A model generated the notes under the pieces. That model did not search any database. It saw only the letters and a list, made by a program, of their open reading frames with translations, and was not told the DNA's origin. The translations under genes and the position numbers were made by a program. A DNA stretch of 64,000 nt, from NCBI GenBank assembly GCA_013399855.1, contig VXAY01006698.1:1480300-1544299 (forward strand). Direction: 5' to 3'. This stretch comes from Oxyruncus cristatus. Lineage: Eukaryota > Chordata > Aves > Passeriformes > Cotingidae. Below, piece after piece: positions 50,101 to 62,030 of this stretch (position 1 is the stretch's first letter; each line of letters begins with the position of its first letter).

Positions 50101-52334
50101 TAATTGCCATGCGAAAATTTCCAAAGCCTTCAGCTAAGTATATCTGCAAAAAGAATAAGAAACATGAAACTCGGTGACCTGGCCCAAAGGAAAACGGGGT
50201 ACTTTATTGCTAATATCAGAAATACCTCACCAGGTATATAATATATAAGAAAAGGGTGTGGTAACATTTGCAGACCTGCTAGTAATCAGAAGGCAACTTT
50301 ATCTCACAGTTTGGGCATTTTCTACAGATTCTATATTTTTCTTTTTACCTACTGCCAAATCTTGGACTAACCAAGGGCAGATTTCCCACGAGACCACACA
50401 ATTATGTGTGTGTATTAGCCACTAGCTCTGGAATTGCATTGATCTCTTCCTTTATTTTTTTCCTTGAGTTATTTCATAAACAAGATCACCCAGCAGCAGA
50501 TAGCTAGATAGCCTCCATGGTGTCATTTTAGTATGCAGGCACTTCAGAAGAACGGTGTCTCAACACTTTTCATCTAATAATTTTAATTTGTTTGTTCAGC
50601 AGAGGGTGTAACAAGCTGTATGGCAGAGACTTAATCCAGAAAATGCTAATCCATCAGGTCAGGGCCAGAGTGCTCTGTACTGCTTTGGCCTCAGCTCTAA
50701 GGAGAGCTCAGTTTGGCGATCTGGGTTCCCAGCACCACATGCTGCAGAGGGGTGCTACCATGCCTGCTCTGGAATGTGGGCCTCCCCTCAGGTGAACCAG
50801 GTCTCTCTGAGGTGCAGATCAGCTGTGCTCCCTTCACTGTGATGTAGATACACTACTTTAACATGAAATAAGAACTTGGGCTTTTACATGACAATTCCAA
50901 TTGTTCAAGATGAATTAGTAAACAAGAAAAAAAATCAAATATCTAAATTTTTTTTTTATTTGACTGTGGTCATGAATAGCAAAGTGCAAACTTCCTACAA
51001 AATCAGCTGACCAGCTATCCTCCCAGATGAACCAGATCAACATAATGCTGTGCATTTGTGGTGTCTTTTCTTCTTTGCTCAAAGATCCTACGGAAAAAGC
51101 TCTGCTGGATTTGAAAAAACTACAAATAAGCTGAGTTCAAATGCTGACTAATCCCACACCGCCTTGGTACACTTATCTACAAGCAATGATTGGTTTCTAA
51201 CACAGGGGAAGCCAGAGCCCATGGTGTGTACCTCTGATGGGCTCACAGGCTGCTAAGAGGGATGCTAAACACTGTCCATGCTCTGTGCGGTCAGTAACAG
51301 TAAGCACAGGACTTACTATTTGAAATACATTAATGAAAGGCAGAATAAGAAAACAAAAACTCATCTGAGGGCCGCAATGAGAAATTGCTGCCCATCAAAA
51401 GTTAAAGTAAGTCATAGAGTTTGGGTACGTGCTGCTCACCTGAGCCCAGGCAAGCTGGTGTTACTGTGCACCAACCTTCTCCAAAACAAGCTATCTTTCT
51501 ACAACTACCTCATACCGGGTTCTCCTGACTTCAAATTCAGGCTGCAAGAGGCAGACAGCCTGACTGGGGTGTGCATACCCTAAGCTCAGGGACCAAGGGC
51601 ACCCAAACGAGGCACAGCAGGAGTCCAGCTGTTTGTTCAGCACCATGTTTACCCAGATCCAGGATGGGCAAGAGGACACGTCCTATGCCCTCCCATGTGC
51701 AGGGGTGTGCAACCATGTTTGAAAACATGCAGTTTTTCCTTTTTCTCCTACTAGCAGAGCACTTGTAAGTCACACTATAGCAGCTTCTCTCGTTTTGTCC
51801 AGGTACATAGTAGTCATTCCAGTCCCTATCAGCTCTGAGAGATCGGGTTGGTGAGCTCGAGCTTCATCGTGTCTGTAATTCACAAGAAACATACATTCAG
51901 CTGGCTTTGGTGAAAATACTCCAATGTCAAGGCAGCTTTTGCAGAGACTCCTTTCTCAGAACACTTTCCAACAATCAGTTCAGAACAGCATCATTTATTG
52001 TCATGGCTTAATGATAGCTCAGCAACAGCTCTGCCCTGGCAGCAGGGCTGGCTGTAACAGCGCTCTCCTTCCTCTGGGCAGCTGCCAGGCACCACACTGC
52101 CTTGGCAGCACTCCAGTTTCACTCCACTTGCTGCTGAGAGCTGCCTCAGGTGTTCAAGGTAAGGGTCACTTATCAGGCTTTATACTTTCTGTGCTAGAGT
52201 GACTGACCACAAAAATAAACCTGACAGGGCATTTTTTTTTACTTGGGAAGTGATTCCAGCAGAATTTCACCTGTTTGCCTCACAAACACAATTATTTAAT
52301 GCAGCCTAAAACCTTAATAATTCTGTTTGGTTTT

Positions 52335-52350
52335 GTGTGTGTGTGTGTGT
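52335..52350. repeat. (GT)n microsatellite
   Basis: Eight GT units. A separate run of fifteen Ts follows at 52383-52397. Confidence 0.92.
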
Positions 52351-53575
52351 GGTTTTTAGTTTGCGTCACTTTTGGTTGCTTGTTTTTTTTTTTTTTTAAT
52401 TTCATTTTTTATTTAGGTATCAAGATCAATTCTGCTTTTCCCCATCTAAAGCTATATTTACTTTCAAAATCCAAATAAGCAAGTAACCTCCTGTTATGGC
52501 AATAGTTTGAGCTGCACTCAGTTTCTCTCTTCTACCGAAACCTGGCTTTTTCCTTACTGGAGAATGACTCAGGTGTCTCCAGCCCCTGATAGGGAAACAA
52601 GCTCTAAATCAACAAGTAGCAGTTAAGATACGTGGCTCACTGATACCTGACTTTCATGTTGCTTTTAACAACACTAACAGCCATGACTTTCTGTGCTCTC
52701 CCAGCCAGGCCATAAACCATCTGGGAGCCTGGGAAGCCACAAGCAATAGGAGGCCTGTACAAACACTGTACCTGCCTGCAAGTTTTGAAGGGGTCAGCTC
52801 CCTCAGTAATAGCTGTATTGCTCAAAGGAATAGGAAGAAGATGGGCAAAAAATTTCTGACAATGTTTTCATGTCTGGCTCATAACCACAATGTCTGAAAA
52901 TGCTGATTCTGAATACATTTCTTCTGAAAAGCAAAGGAAAATGAAGTATTGAGTTAAGCTCACTGTGGAAACATAACAGACTGAAACATTTCAATCTGAC
53001 ATTTTCAAATACTTTAAAATCAAAGGAAGTCAAAATCAAAGGAAATCAAAAAGTCAAAAAAAATCAGTAGTTGAAAAAACTTTATTTCAGATTATTTTGC
53101 CCAATCAACAATAAATAGTCCAAAATTTAAAGGTGAACAGAGACACCAAAATTACATTTTATTACGGTTTTGAAATTTTTAAAATTTGAAAATCCTGGGG
53201 AACAGCCCTAAAGCCAACAGTCAGTAATACCTTTGCAAAAAAATAAGAATACATTTCTCTTTTATTGCTTCTGATTAGTCGGCTTTCCTCTTGCATGCAG
53301 AGGGTTCTTATTTTCCATGCTTGAGCAATGCATTTAAATTGTGGGTTTATACATGAAAACTTCGAGGTAATTTTAGATGGAGACGCGAAATAGGAACAGG
53401 GTGTTTTGTTTTTTTTTTCCTCATTGTATTTACTTAGATTACTGAACTAGTGAAAAAGGACACCCAAGGTAAAGGTACAGAATGACAACACATTTGAAGC
53501 ATAGCAATTTCAAACCGTCTCTAAATTACCTCCTCCTCATGGAATTTGCCTTTGCTTTCCAGTGCTTGGAGAAAA

Positions 53576-53605
53576 AATGAAATTCAATAACAATTGAATT
53601 TCATT
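53576..53605. repeat. Perfect 13-bp inverted repeat with 4-base loop
   Basis: AATGAAATTCAAT (53576-53588) and ATTGAATTTCATT (53593-53605) are exact reverse complements around the loop AACA. The stem is AT-rich. Part of the arm (ATTCAATA) recurs just downstream, suggesting local slippage. No element termini or coding context are apparent. Confidence 0.9.
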
Positions 53606-56163
53606 CAATAAGTGGTAAAACATGATAAAATGAACTCTGCAAAAATGAACTCAAATAATATAACTTGTATATTAATAAATTTGTGGCCTGTCAGACCAAG
53701 GGCTTCATAGCAAAACACCCTATGTATAAACTACCCAGGAAGGGTCACATCTGTTTTTATCCCCAGGATGTCAGCACAGGTGCCTGCATTGATCCCAGCT
53801 GCAGTGGTATGGCTCGGAATGAAATCCATAGGCAGAAACAATGCTGGTACTTAATCATGGAATGAGTGGAGAAATTGGATGTATGCTGCTCTGTGTGATC
53901 AGGTCACTGATGGGATGTTTTTATGGAGGAAGAGAAGATCTGGCTGCCTTGGGGGCTGGGCGCCCAAGAATGCTCCAAATCACCTTTCCTTCCTTTTTTT
54001 TGGTGGTGCTAGAAAAGCACAAATGGGGAAAACCAGCCCCTTCTGGTTCTCACACACTGGCAGCTCTTCCTTCCAAGACCCTCATTCAGTGTTTTTCACT
54101 TGTGAGAAGCAGGCAGGGAAGAAACTCAGCCTCTCTGTGCACAAGAACAGCCTGATAAAAATCCCAAATTGCTGGCATCTGGGGCAATGAAATCAGGCTT
54201 GGTACCTTTTTTTAGAAATTACCTGATTTTAAGCCTCCAGCTTACCCCCTCCCAGTGCTGCCTGCACCACAGCAGTGATGGCTGTCTCTCATCCCTTCCT
54301 TGCTGATGAACACAGACAGGGAAAGTGCTCTGAATAATTAAAAGTTATTTTTCGATGCCTTACAAATTGTGCCATCTCCCCAACAAACCACGCACCAGCT
54401 CCTCGTTTTCCTCATCCTCTTGATTCATGGCTATTTGAATTATATCCTCCTCATTGTCTCTGATTCACATCAGCAGGGACTGAGTGGTTTGGTGGATTAT
54501 GGAAAACTTCAGCAGTCCAAGGGACCTCTAAGGACTGCTTCTTCCAATATCTCTAATGCCCATGGCAGCTTAGTCCCTGGGCATTTCACTGCCAAGTTAA
54601 AAATCTCCTTAATCTCTTGATCTTAAAACGCTGCATTTCCAAATATTTAAAATATTTCTGTGTGCAAGAACCTGCATCCATAACAAAAAACTAGTTGAAG
54701 AGGTTTTATTCAAGCTTTAAAGTGAATTAATTGCTTACTTTTAGACACAAAGCAAGCCTGAGAAAATTCAGGTGACAGACCAAAAAACCGATGGAAACTT
54801 AAAGTGACAAAATACGGGCTCTCTAGTTTATCAGCCTGCACTCAAGCAGCTGCAGACAGCAAGAAATTAGCTGCTTGTGGCTGTTTCAGCAAGTAGCTAA
54901 GTGCCCAGATCAAGTTTTTACTGTGAAACGATCATTTGAAAAAACTGCTTTCATATCTAGATCATATGGCATAAAAAGACGTAGTAAAAGGGAGAAACAC
55001 TGTGATGGTATTTCAACCTGCCTCTGTATGGTTAGAAGGCCAATTACCAAATAAATGAGGGATATATTAAACCCACCCCACCAGTCCAGTCCCTCTGCCT
55101 GTGCTGCACATTCACCATGACATTTTGACACACAATTGATCAGTTTTGCTGTATTGCTTAAACACAGTTTTCTTGTCACATGCTAACCTGTTATTTTCTC
55201 AGTGATTTCCTCTGTGTGCTTCAGTCACAGTAAACCAAGCCAAAGGCAAATATTTACTGCCACCGTGGAGCAGAAATAGCATTTATGGCCACAGAGGTCT
55301 TAGTGAGGTGGCTGTGTAAGCGTGAGAACTATTTAAGAATTTCTAGTGGCAAAACCTTGCACAAAGTTCTCCTTTGGGTTCTCCTGAAGTTTTATCTCAG
55401 GAGGCTGTGGCTGCCCATGCCGAGTCTCCATGGGAGCTGCTTTGGGGCCCTCTTCTCTCTGCTCCCTGTGACACCTGCATACATGTTCTCCCAGTGGTCT
55501 GGGCATCTGGGCCTCAGCCTGTGTTGACAAGCACTGGTCAAAGCAGTGACAAAGCCAGGAGGTGGCCCTCCTTGTCCATCCATAGAGCTAAAAACTGTTC
55601 TTCTGTGCAAGTAGTCATTACCACAACCCCTATGTCTTCTTCCTTTACACTTGGCAAATGTGATTCCCAGCTTTTTTTGTATTTTTGCTAGTTTTCCTAG
55701 CCAAGCTCCCCTCTTTGCATTCCTACAGAGGCCTCACGTTTCCTTCTTTATCAAGCATCAGCAACAGATTTTAACTTCTGTGGCCCTGCAATGCAAACTT
55801 TTGTGAAGGCCGTATAAATACATATGGGCCATGACTCCTGCTGAAGTGAAGACACATCCCAGCATTAATTTCAGATAGTTTTTAAACAAAGGCTTCAAAG
55901 ATGTCTTTTGCAGTTAGGCTCCAAAGTGAGGATGGAAGCTCCAATTTCTATCCTCAGTGCTGGAACATTCCATAAAATCCCTGCTTCTCCTCACAGCACA
56001 TGGGGAGACTCTGAAAGTCAGCCACCTAAAAACAAACAACATGAAATGTTGTGCTCCTTCCAGGCAGCTAGGTACTCAACACTGTTAAGGATCTTTGGCC
56101 ATGAATCCTCTCTTGGACTGAAGTCCCAGAGCTAGAAAAAAGGAGACAGCACATCCAGTAGTA

Positions 56164-56325
56164 GGCGATGGTAATGTGAGCAGAAGTGAGCAGGTTCAAG
56201 TCCCACACTCTTCCTGATCCGAAGCAGGCATCTGAACACACACTTCCTGATCCGAAGCAGGTATTTGAACCCCGATTTCTCTGGAAAATTCTCCAATCAC
56301 TGGGCCATTGAATAGCTTTTTACAA
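56164..56325. mobile_element. Ancient tRNA-like SINE remnant with inverted halves
   Basis: The left half contains a perfect pol III B-box-like GGTTCAAGTCC (near 56195) on the + strand. The right half contains TATTTGAACCCCGATTTCTC and CCAATCACTGGGCCATTG. On the minus strand these read as an A-box-like TGGCCCAGTGATTGG followed by a B-box-like GGGTTCAAATACC. This arrangement matches from memory an old amniote repeat seen in turtle and crocodilian genomes. Between the halves CTTCCTGATCCGAAGCAGG is duplicated. It is strongly decayed, with uncertain ends, and I cannot give a family name. Confidence 0.5.
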
Positions 56326-58057
56326 ATGATAAAATGCCCATGGTAGTTGTTTCACTGCACATAAAAGAAAAAAATTACATATTAAGCTGTAAGCAAAGTT
56401 AAAAGGGATTACAACAAGACACTTAATCCTCTCAGATAGGGTAGCACAGTAAAAGTCTTTGCCATCCTAGCTAGAAGTGTGAACTGTTAAATTATCTGCA
56501 CATTTCAGGATGTATGCAATTTCCACCACCCCTCCCCAAACAGACACTAACTTTTACGGCAGCTTCTTAGTTCCACCATCATAATCATTTCCCCCAACCA
56601 CAGCACAAAGTTCAGATAGAAAACCAAGTCACTTTCAAAATAAACAAACAAACAAACAAATGTCATGCATTTGCTCTTGTAAATTCAACATGAAAATGCT
56701 CTGCCCTTGGCAATAGCCAGTTAGACTAACCCATTAAGCATCATTTCATCAGCCACTGTTGAAAAAGCCAGCTTCAGAATGGAAGGACCTTTCTGAAGAT
56801 CCTAATATTGCTTAGTGGCACTTCATTACTACAGTATGATTTAGTAAATGCAGTGAAGAGCGAAGCTTGAAAAATTCAGAAAATTTGAGTTCTATTGTTT
56901 ATTTGAATTATTCCTATAGATTATGTCCATGATCATAGGAATGGTTCTTCTCTGGTCTCAGCTATGTGTCAAAGGTACCCAGGGCATCATTGTGCTTTTC
57001 TTCTTAGAACAGCATCTCATGGGTTCAGGGAAAAATCTCTGCCTTTGGCTCCTGCTGCCAACAACAGCTCTCCACCTGTCTCAGGTCAGATTTGAGCTAT
57101 GTCTCCAGTGGCATAGACTGAAGGAACAGCTGCATGGTGCCTTCAGGAATGTGCAAAACCACCCTAAAGTCCCACGCACAAGCCAGTAGCATGAGGAGCC
57201 CTCACAATTGCTTTAGTTGTCCATCTCCCAGCGACAAGGATGAGAGGTGGTGAAACCCAGTTAGAAATTTTAAAAGGCAGCACAGCAAATGTTTTTATTT
57301 AATCACTTTTCTAATGTCTCAATGGAAAAGCTGCCTGTTTTGATAAAACTAAACATTTTTACTACCAGTCCATGCCTTTGGTTGGTTGTCCTGCAATGGA
57401 AAGCAGGATGTATTTAAACAAAGCAAGTCGATACGTTTGATCAAATTCTTTGTCCTTTATGAAAATAGTTATGTTCTATGCAAAACTGCAGGCTCAAAAT
57501 GAAGCACTTTTTTTGGCAGCCTGAAGCAGAAAGCTGTGCCACAAAGAAACCACCTTCTGCTTGGAGACTGAGGAAATATCATGAAAAAAGGTAGATAGAT
57601 GTTTTCTTCTCTGTACATAGATATATATCCCAGCATCATTGCTCCCAGCAACTGGGAACTGCTGGTGAATTTGTCCTTGCCAGACCAGCTGGTATCATGT
57701 TATATCAGAGGAAATCTTTCCAGGATCTGTTGGAGTGGGCCCCATGCAACTGAAAAATATTATTTATGTTCTAATACGCACTTGTGATTATTTATGTTTC
57801 TTAGTCAGCAAACTATCTTATTCAAGGCTACAACAGAAATCATAGAAAAATACATGAGTTGCAGTCTGGTACTGGACTCTATCCTCCTAATCCTTTTGGA
57901 AAGCCACTGCCAATTTATAAATAACCTATTTTGAACTCCCAGGTACAAGGTCTAATTCTGAAAACAGAAAAGAAGCCCAGCCCCTTTCCTGGAACAGCTA
58001 CTAACTGCTCATGATTTTGAACAGGGTACTCTCTGGAGTGACCTTTCTCCATGCTAA
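56326..58057. other. Unique stretch, no gene recognised
   Basis: Contains an (ACAA)n microsatellite. The longest open frame is 88 codons (56923-57189). No other recognised repeat. Confidence 0.5.
56642..56660. repeat. (AAAC)n microsatellite
   Basis: Between four and five uninterrupted AAAC units. Confidence 0.9.
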
Positions 58058-58140
58058 CAGGTGAATAACAACATTTACCTACCTCACAAGCAAGGTGATG
58101 GAGTCAAGACAGGATTTAAGCATTTCAAAGTTCTGGGAGA
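58058..58140 (+). mobile_element. Possible MIR-like ancient SINE remnant
   Basis: GTGAATAACAACATTTACCT and ACCTCACAAGCAAGGTG, then a GGATTTAAGCATTTCAAAG block, resemble the 3' half of old amniote tRNA-derived SINEs (AATAACA..TACCTACCTCACAGGGTG..GTAAAGTGCTTTG). The tRNA-like half is not visible. Weak call. Confidence 0.3.
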
Positions 58141-61100
58141 ATAGGAATTACAGAAGAATATGCTGATACAGTATCAGGCAGAACATCTATTTTTTTATTT
58201 AGGATAACAAAACAAGTTGCTCTGTCTTATGGCAACATTAAGAACTCAGATGAGATGCTCAAAGCATGAAATCCAGCGCATTTGTCTCCAAACAGAAATC
58301 CCTTCATCAAAGGATCATAAAAGGACGAATCTCTTTAATCAATTCGTATCATAAGACAACTGTTATGGGCTATGAGCTTAACCCAGAACTTCCTTGCTTT
58401 GTGGGTTTAAGATGGAATTGGAAATGCTTTTGAATGTGCTTGTGCAGAAGCATGTGCATACTGGAGAGCTGCCAGTAACTGGCTGACAACCCAGCACATG
58501 GGGTACATTGGAACTGATTCAGTCTTGTGCAATAACTTTGTTTCGGGTTAAAAGAGGGCAGAAAAGATAAACTCCACTGAGACTGTGTTATGTGAGTCCA
58601 TGGACAAGGGCTTGACTTTTGATGTACATATATTTGACAGTCAATACTGAAGATTTATTTACATGATGTCATTTGAGGTTTGCTCTGATATGCCCCACAG
58701 GATAACCACTGGGGTTATTTTGCTTGAGGCTTGCTCTTTTCAGCTGCCTTCTTTAACTTTCTTCAGTTGTTCAGGAGAGATTTCCTAAGGCAACTTATTC
58801 CTACCTTACACTGGGCTTGAACATTTCTGGTGTTCATCCCTCCACTGCTCCCTCTTAAACCTTGCCTGACTAAGCAAATAAACAGGAGGCTTATATATGT
58901 CTTTATACATGTACATGCCAAAGAAAATAAACATTAATTCACCCAAGGCCACATTGCCCTGCTCCTAGAGGGCCTGCAGAACCTCCTAAGGGACTGTAAG
59001 TTTTCCTTTGTTGAAGATCCCTTGATTGCTTCAGCATGTTCTCTCCCAAGGAAAGGTTACAGGTATTACATGTTACTATATGTAAGCTTCAGATGATGTA
59101 AGGCAGAAAGGTTCAATTTGTGTCATGTAAGGATCTAACTTCAGAATATAACCTGACAGATCAGGACATTTGAAACCAGTCTCAGATCCAATTTCAGCTC
59201 TTCATCTGAATTGTTCAGTCCTCTGTCTCATTGTGAATTATTTTAGTATTTTCATCTACAGCTCGTTATTAAATCAATTAGTTCAAAATCTCCTTGTATT
59301 ACACACTTGATGAATGTTTCTCATAAAGTTACATTTACAGTTGTGTAGCATGTGAGAAGTCAGTTGTTCTCACTTAGTGTGAGACTCCAGTAAGAGCCAG
59401 TTGGGCACACGACATCCATCAAAAACTGCCTTTGATCTCTGCTGGCTGAATCAATGATATCAGCCTTAAGGGACCAGAAGGATCCTCTGTCATCAGAGAG
59501 ATTCTCAGAGTCAAAAAACCTCATCTTTGTAAATAAAAGCTAAGCTCTGTCTGGTGATGATACGGACTGTTCTTGTGTTAGCTTCAGTGTAAGTACTGCA
59601 CAGAAATGTCACTGATGCGTGACAGTGACTGTGGCTTTTGCAATAGAGGCAGCAGGGCCAGGGCTGGCCTTACTGCTTCAGTCGCTACAAATCCCCTCAG
59701 GCTAAAAGGACCATGTCTCATAATCTGATGCGGCTGCGTGTGCTACACAAACTCTTTCCTGTTATTTGCAACAAGAGATCGCTGGCCACAGGGGGAGAGG
59801 CAGAACTTGAACTACTGAAACCTGAGCTGCTTGAAAGACATTAGTTTTCCTCTGCTCTCCCTTTTTCCCTGGTGGGGACTGCCGTGAATCATTTAGTTGG
59901 GTAGTATGGCCAAGCATGGGACCTGTCCGGGTGGGAAACACCACCCTGGGAGGTTAGTACAGTGTGGCTGTCTCTAAGGCAAGCACCTGAACCCTGGACA
60001 GAACACAAGGGATGGGACAGGTAGCAGGATGATGGAGATGGGGAGAAGCAAGAAGCAATTCACCTCTAGAGCACATGAGAGGAACCAGCTCCAGGGGCAA
60101 GAGATCAAAACATGACCTTACAGCTGCTGCCTGTAGCATAACACACAGGCAATTCCAGAGCAACTGGGAGGTAGACTTTGTTCTTGCATTACCCACCCTC
60201 AAATATCACCTTTCTTTTAATGTAGATTGAGAATATTAAAAAGCACTTATACTAAAAAAGTTTCTGTAAACTTGCATGTGCAATTTTTTTAACCATCCTC
60301 TTTTCCGTCTTCAGCTCAATTTTACAAGTAATCGTTTCTTACCACTCGTCTGACCGTCCTGAAAACAATTACTCACATTTCAATAACCCTCTTCACAGGG
60401 GCACCTCATCACTCCGTCCACAACTGAAGGTGAAGATCACTCCTGCTTACCAGGTGATGATGTTCAGCAAAGGAAATGTGCCAGAGCCACTCTCAGTTAG
60501 ACAGAGACAGATCTAAAATCTTATCACTCTAAAGCATCTGTATTCTCCCCAGTTGCTGCCTGAGAGAGACAGCATTTATTCAATGGAAAAAGAGATTCAT
60601 TTATATTGATTGGCCTTTTCCTCCCACCATGCACATCATGTAACATCAGGGTACACTTATTCCACATCAGTAACTCTCAGCCCTGCTACAATCTAAGTGC
60701 TCTCCCATTAAATTATTCAGGATGTCAGGATGGGCAACCGGCTTAAAAAGAAAACTCAGAATGATCTAAAAAACAAAAAATGTTTTTGTCTTACGAAAAA
60801 TTGAAAACAAAACCAAACGAACAAGCAAAAACAAGAGGAAAAAAACAGGAACCATGGTGCTATTTTTATTTAGAAAGATCTAATTCTGGCAATACTACCT
60901 TAGTTGTTTCACTAGACAGAAGCCTATGAAAGAAATCAGTGTCATCAACGTATAGGCTGATGCTAATTTTTTCTTTAGAAATCAGATCTACTTGCTGTAA
61001 CTGAGGTTAAAAACAGAAGTGTGAACTACACTCTATTTTAATGTGTGAGAACAGAAGCAAAGGATGGGCTGGAAAAATAAATGAGTTGCTAGCTTGAAAA

Positions 61101-61898
61101 AATAATAGTGGAGGGAGAACACTGTCTTCATCTCCTGGTCGCATAATCTGGTGGTGGTTTTAAACAAATTAAAGCAGACTGCTTTCTTTCTGTGCGTTCA
61201 AGTAAAACAGAGTTTTCAGCCAGCAGATATTCAATTTTCCTGGCTAGTTTTTGGATGCTGGCCATGTGTGATTAGTGACCTATTTTCACTGCAATGAGAT
61301 CAGCTATGTTTGTAGGACCCTGATTCAGCAGATCTGTCCTTATTCCCGGCTCTGCCTGCCAGAGACCACTGAGCCAGGCCCATTCTCCAAACACACTGCC
61401 CTGCCATCTCCATAAAGATCTGTAGGGAAGTGTTCTCAATCATAAAAGAGCTGTACTGAAACCTGACTGGCCAGGACCATCAGGATCCATGGTGTACCAC
61501 CTGCTGATCCTGCTGAACTTGAAATTTTCTTTGACTAATTAAAAGGGCCTAGGAATAGAAGAAACCTGTTCTGTTTATGAGAATTATAATTCTCCTGGAT
61601 AATGATGTCAGAAAAAAACAGGAGGAGCAGAAGCAAGAGTCAGAGGTGGATCCTGAGGCTTTAGCTTTAGACCTGAAACAGTTCTGGTCACAACACCTGT
61701 GGCAGGCCCTTGTCTTTGGAAAAGTGTATCTTATCCCACAATTTGCTAGTACTGCATTAATTATCATGTCCAAATGCAATTTTGAGGTCCAAAGTCTTCT
61801 GCTGCTGTTTGCCACCAAAGCCTGTGTCTGCGCACAAAGTGCCTGTACAAGTTCGGTGGTGCTACTTGGTCTGACCCATACAGGGATGAACGAAGCCT
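58141..61898. other. Unique stretch, no gene recognised
   Basis: No convincing exon or transposon. An A-rich tract is listed separately. A + strand frame at 61577-61912 (111 codons) has a hydrophilic start but no known domain and runs into the CR1 remnant. Confidence 0.5.
60766..60849. repeat. A-rich low-complexity tract
   Basis: A- and AAAAC-rich sequence interrupted by a short TGTTTTTGTCTTACG segment. No adjoining element was found for which it would be a poly(A) tail. Confidence 0.75.
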
Positions 61899-62030
61899 CA
61901 CAGGATAATTAAGGCTTGAAGGGACCCTGCAGAGGCTGTCAGGTCCAACTCTCCACTCAGAGCAGGGACAGCTGAGATTGGGTTCCTTGGGGACCTCTCA
62001 GATGAGTTTCAGTGACTCAAAATTAAGTGT
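61899..62030 (-). mobile_element. Old CR1 LINE 3' tail
   Basis: CAGGATAATTAAGGCTTGAA, then a GGGACCCTGCAGAGGC block, GTCCAACTCTCCACTCAGAG, CAGGGACAGCTGAGATTGG and TTCCTTGGGGACC correspond to a diverged antisense CR1 3' end (GAAGGGACCT..TAGTCCAAC..GCTCAAAGCAGGG). The terminal ATTCTATG repeats are lost. The right boundary is approximate. Confidence 0.7.

Larger units (their letters stand above)
44118..56163. other. Long unique stretch, no gene recognised
   Basis: About 12 kb with a few simple repeats and one perfect hairpin, listed separately. The longest open frame is 161 codons (45298-45783, minus strand), cysteine- and tryptophan-rich with no known domain. A TGCCTCAGTTTC word near 48590 recalls MIR-type SINEs but is isolated. 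A-rich sequence near 53020-53070 repeats a CAAAGGAA(A/G)TCAAA motif. Confidence 0.5.

Noticed and set aside
50411..50445. TATTAGCCACTAGCTCTGGAATTGCA, resembling part of antisense 18S rRNA
   Set aside because: The match is short with gaps and mismatches, and the neighbouring rRNA sequence is absent.
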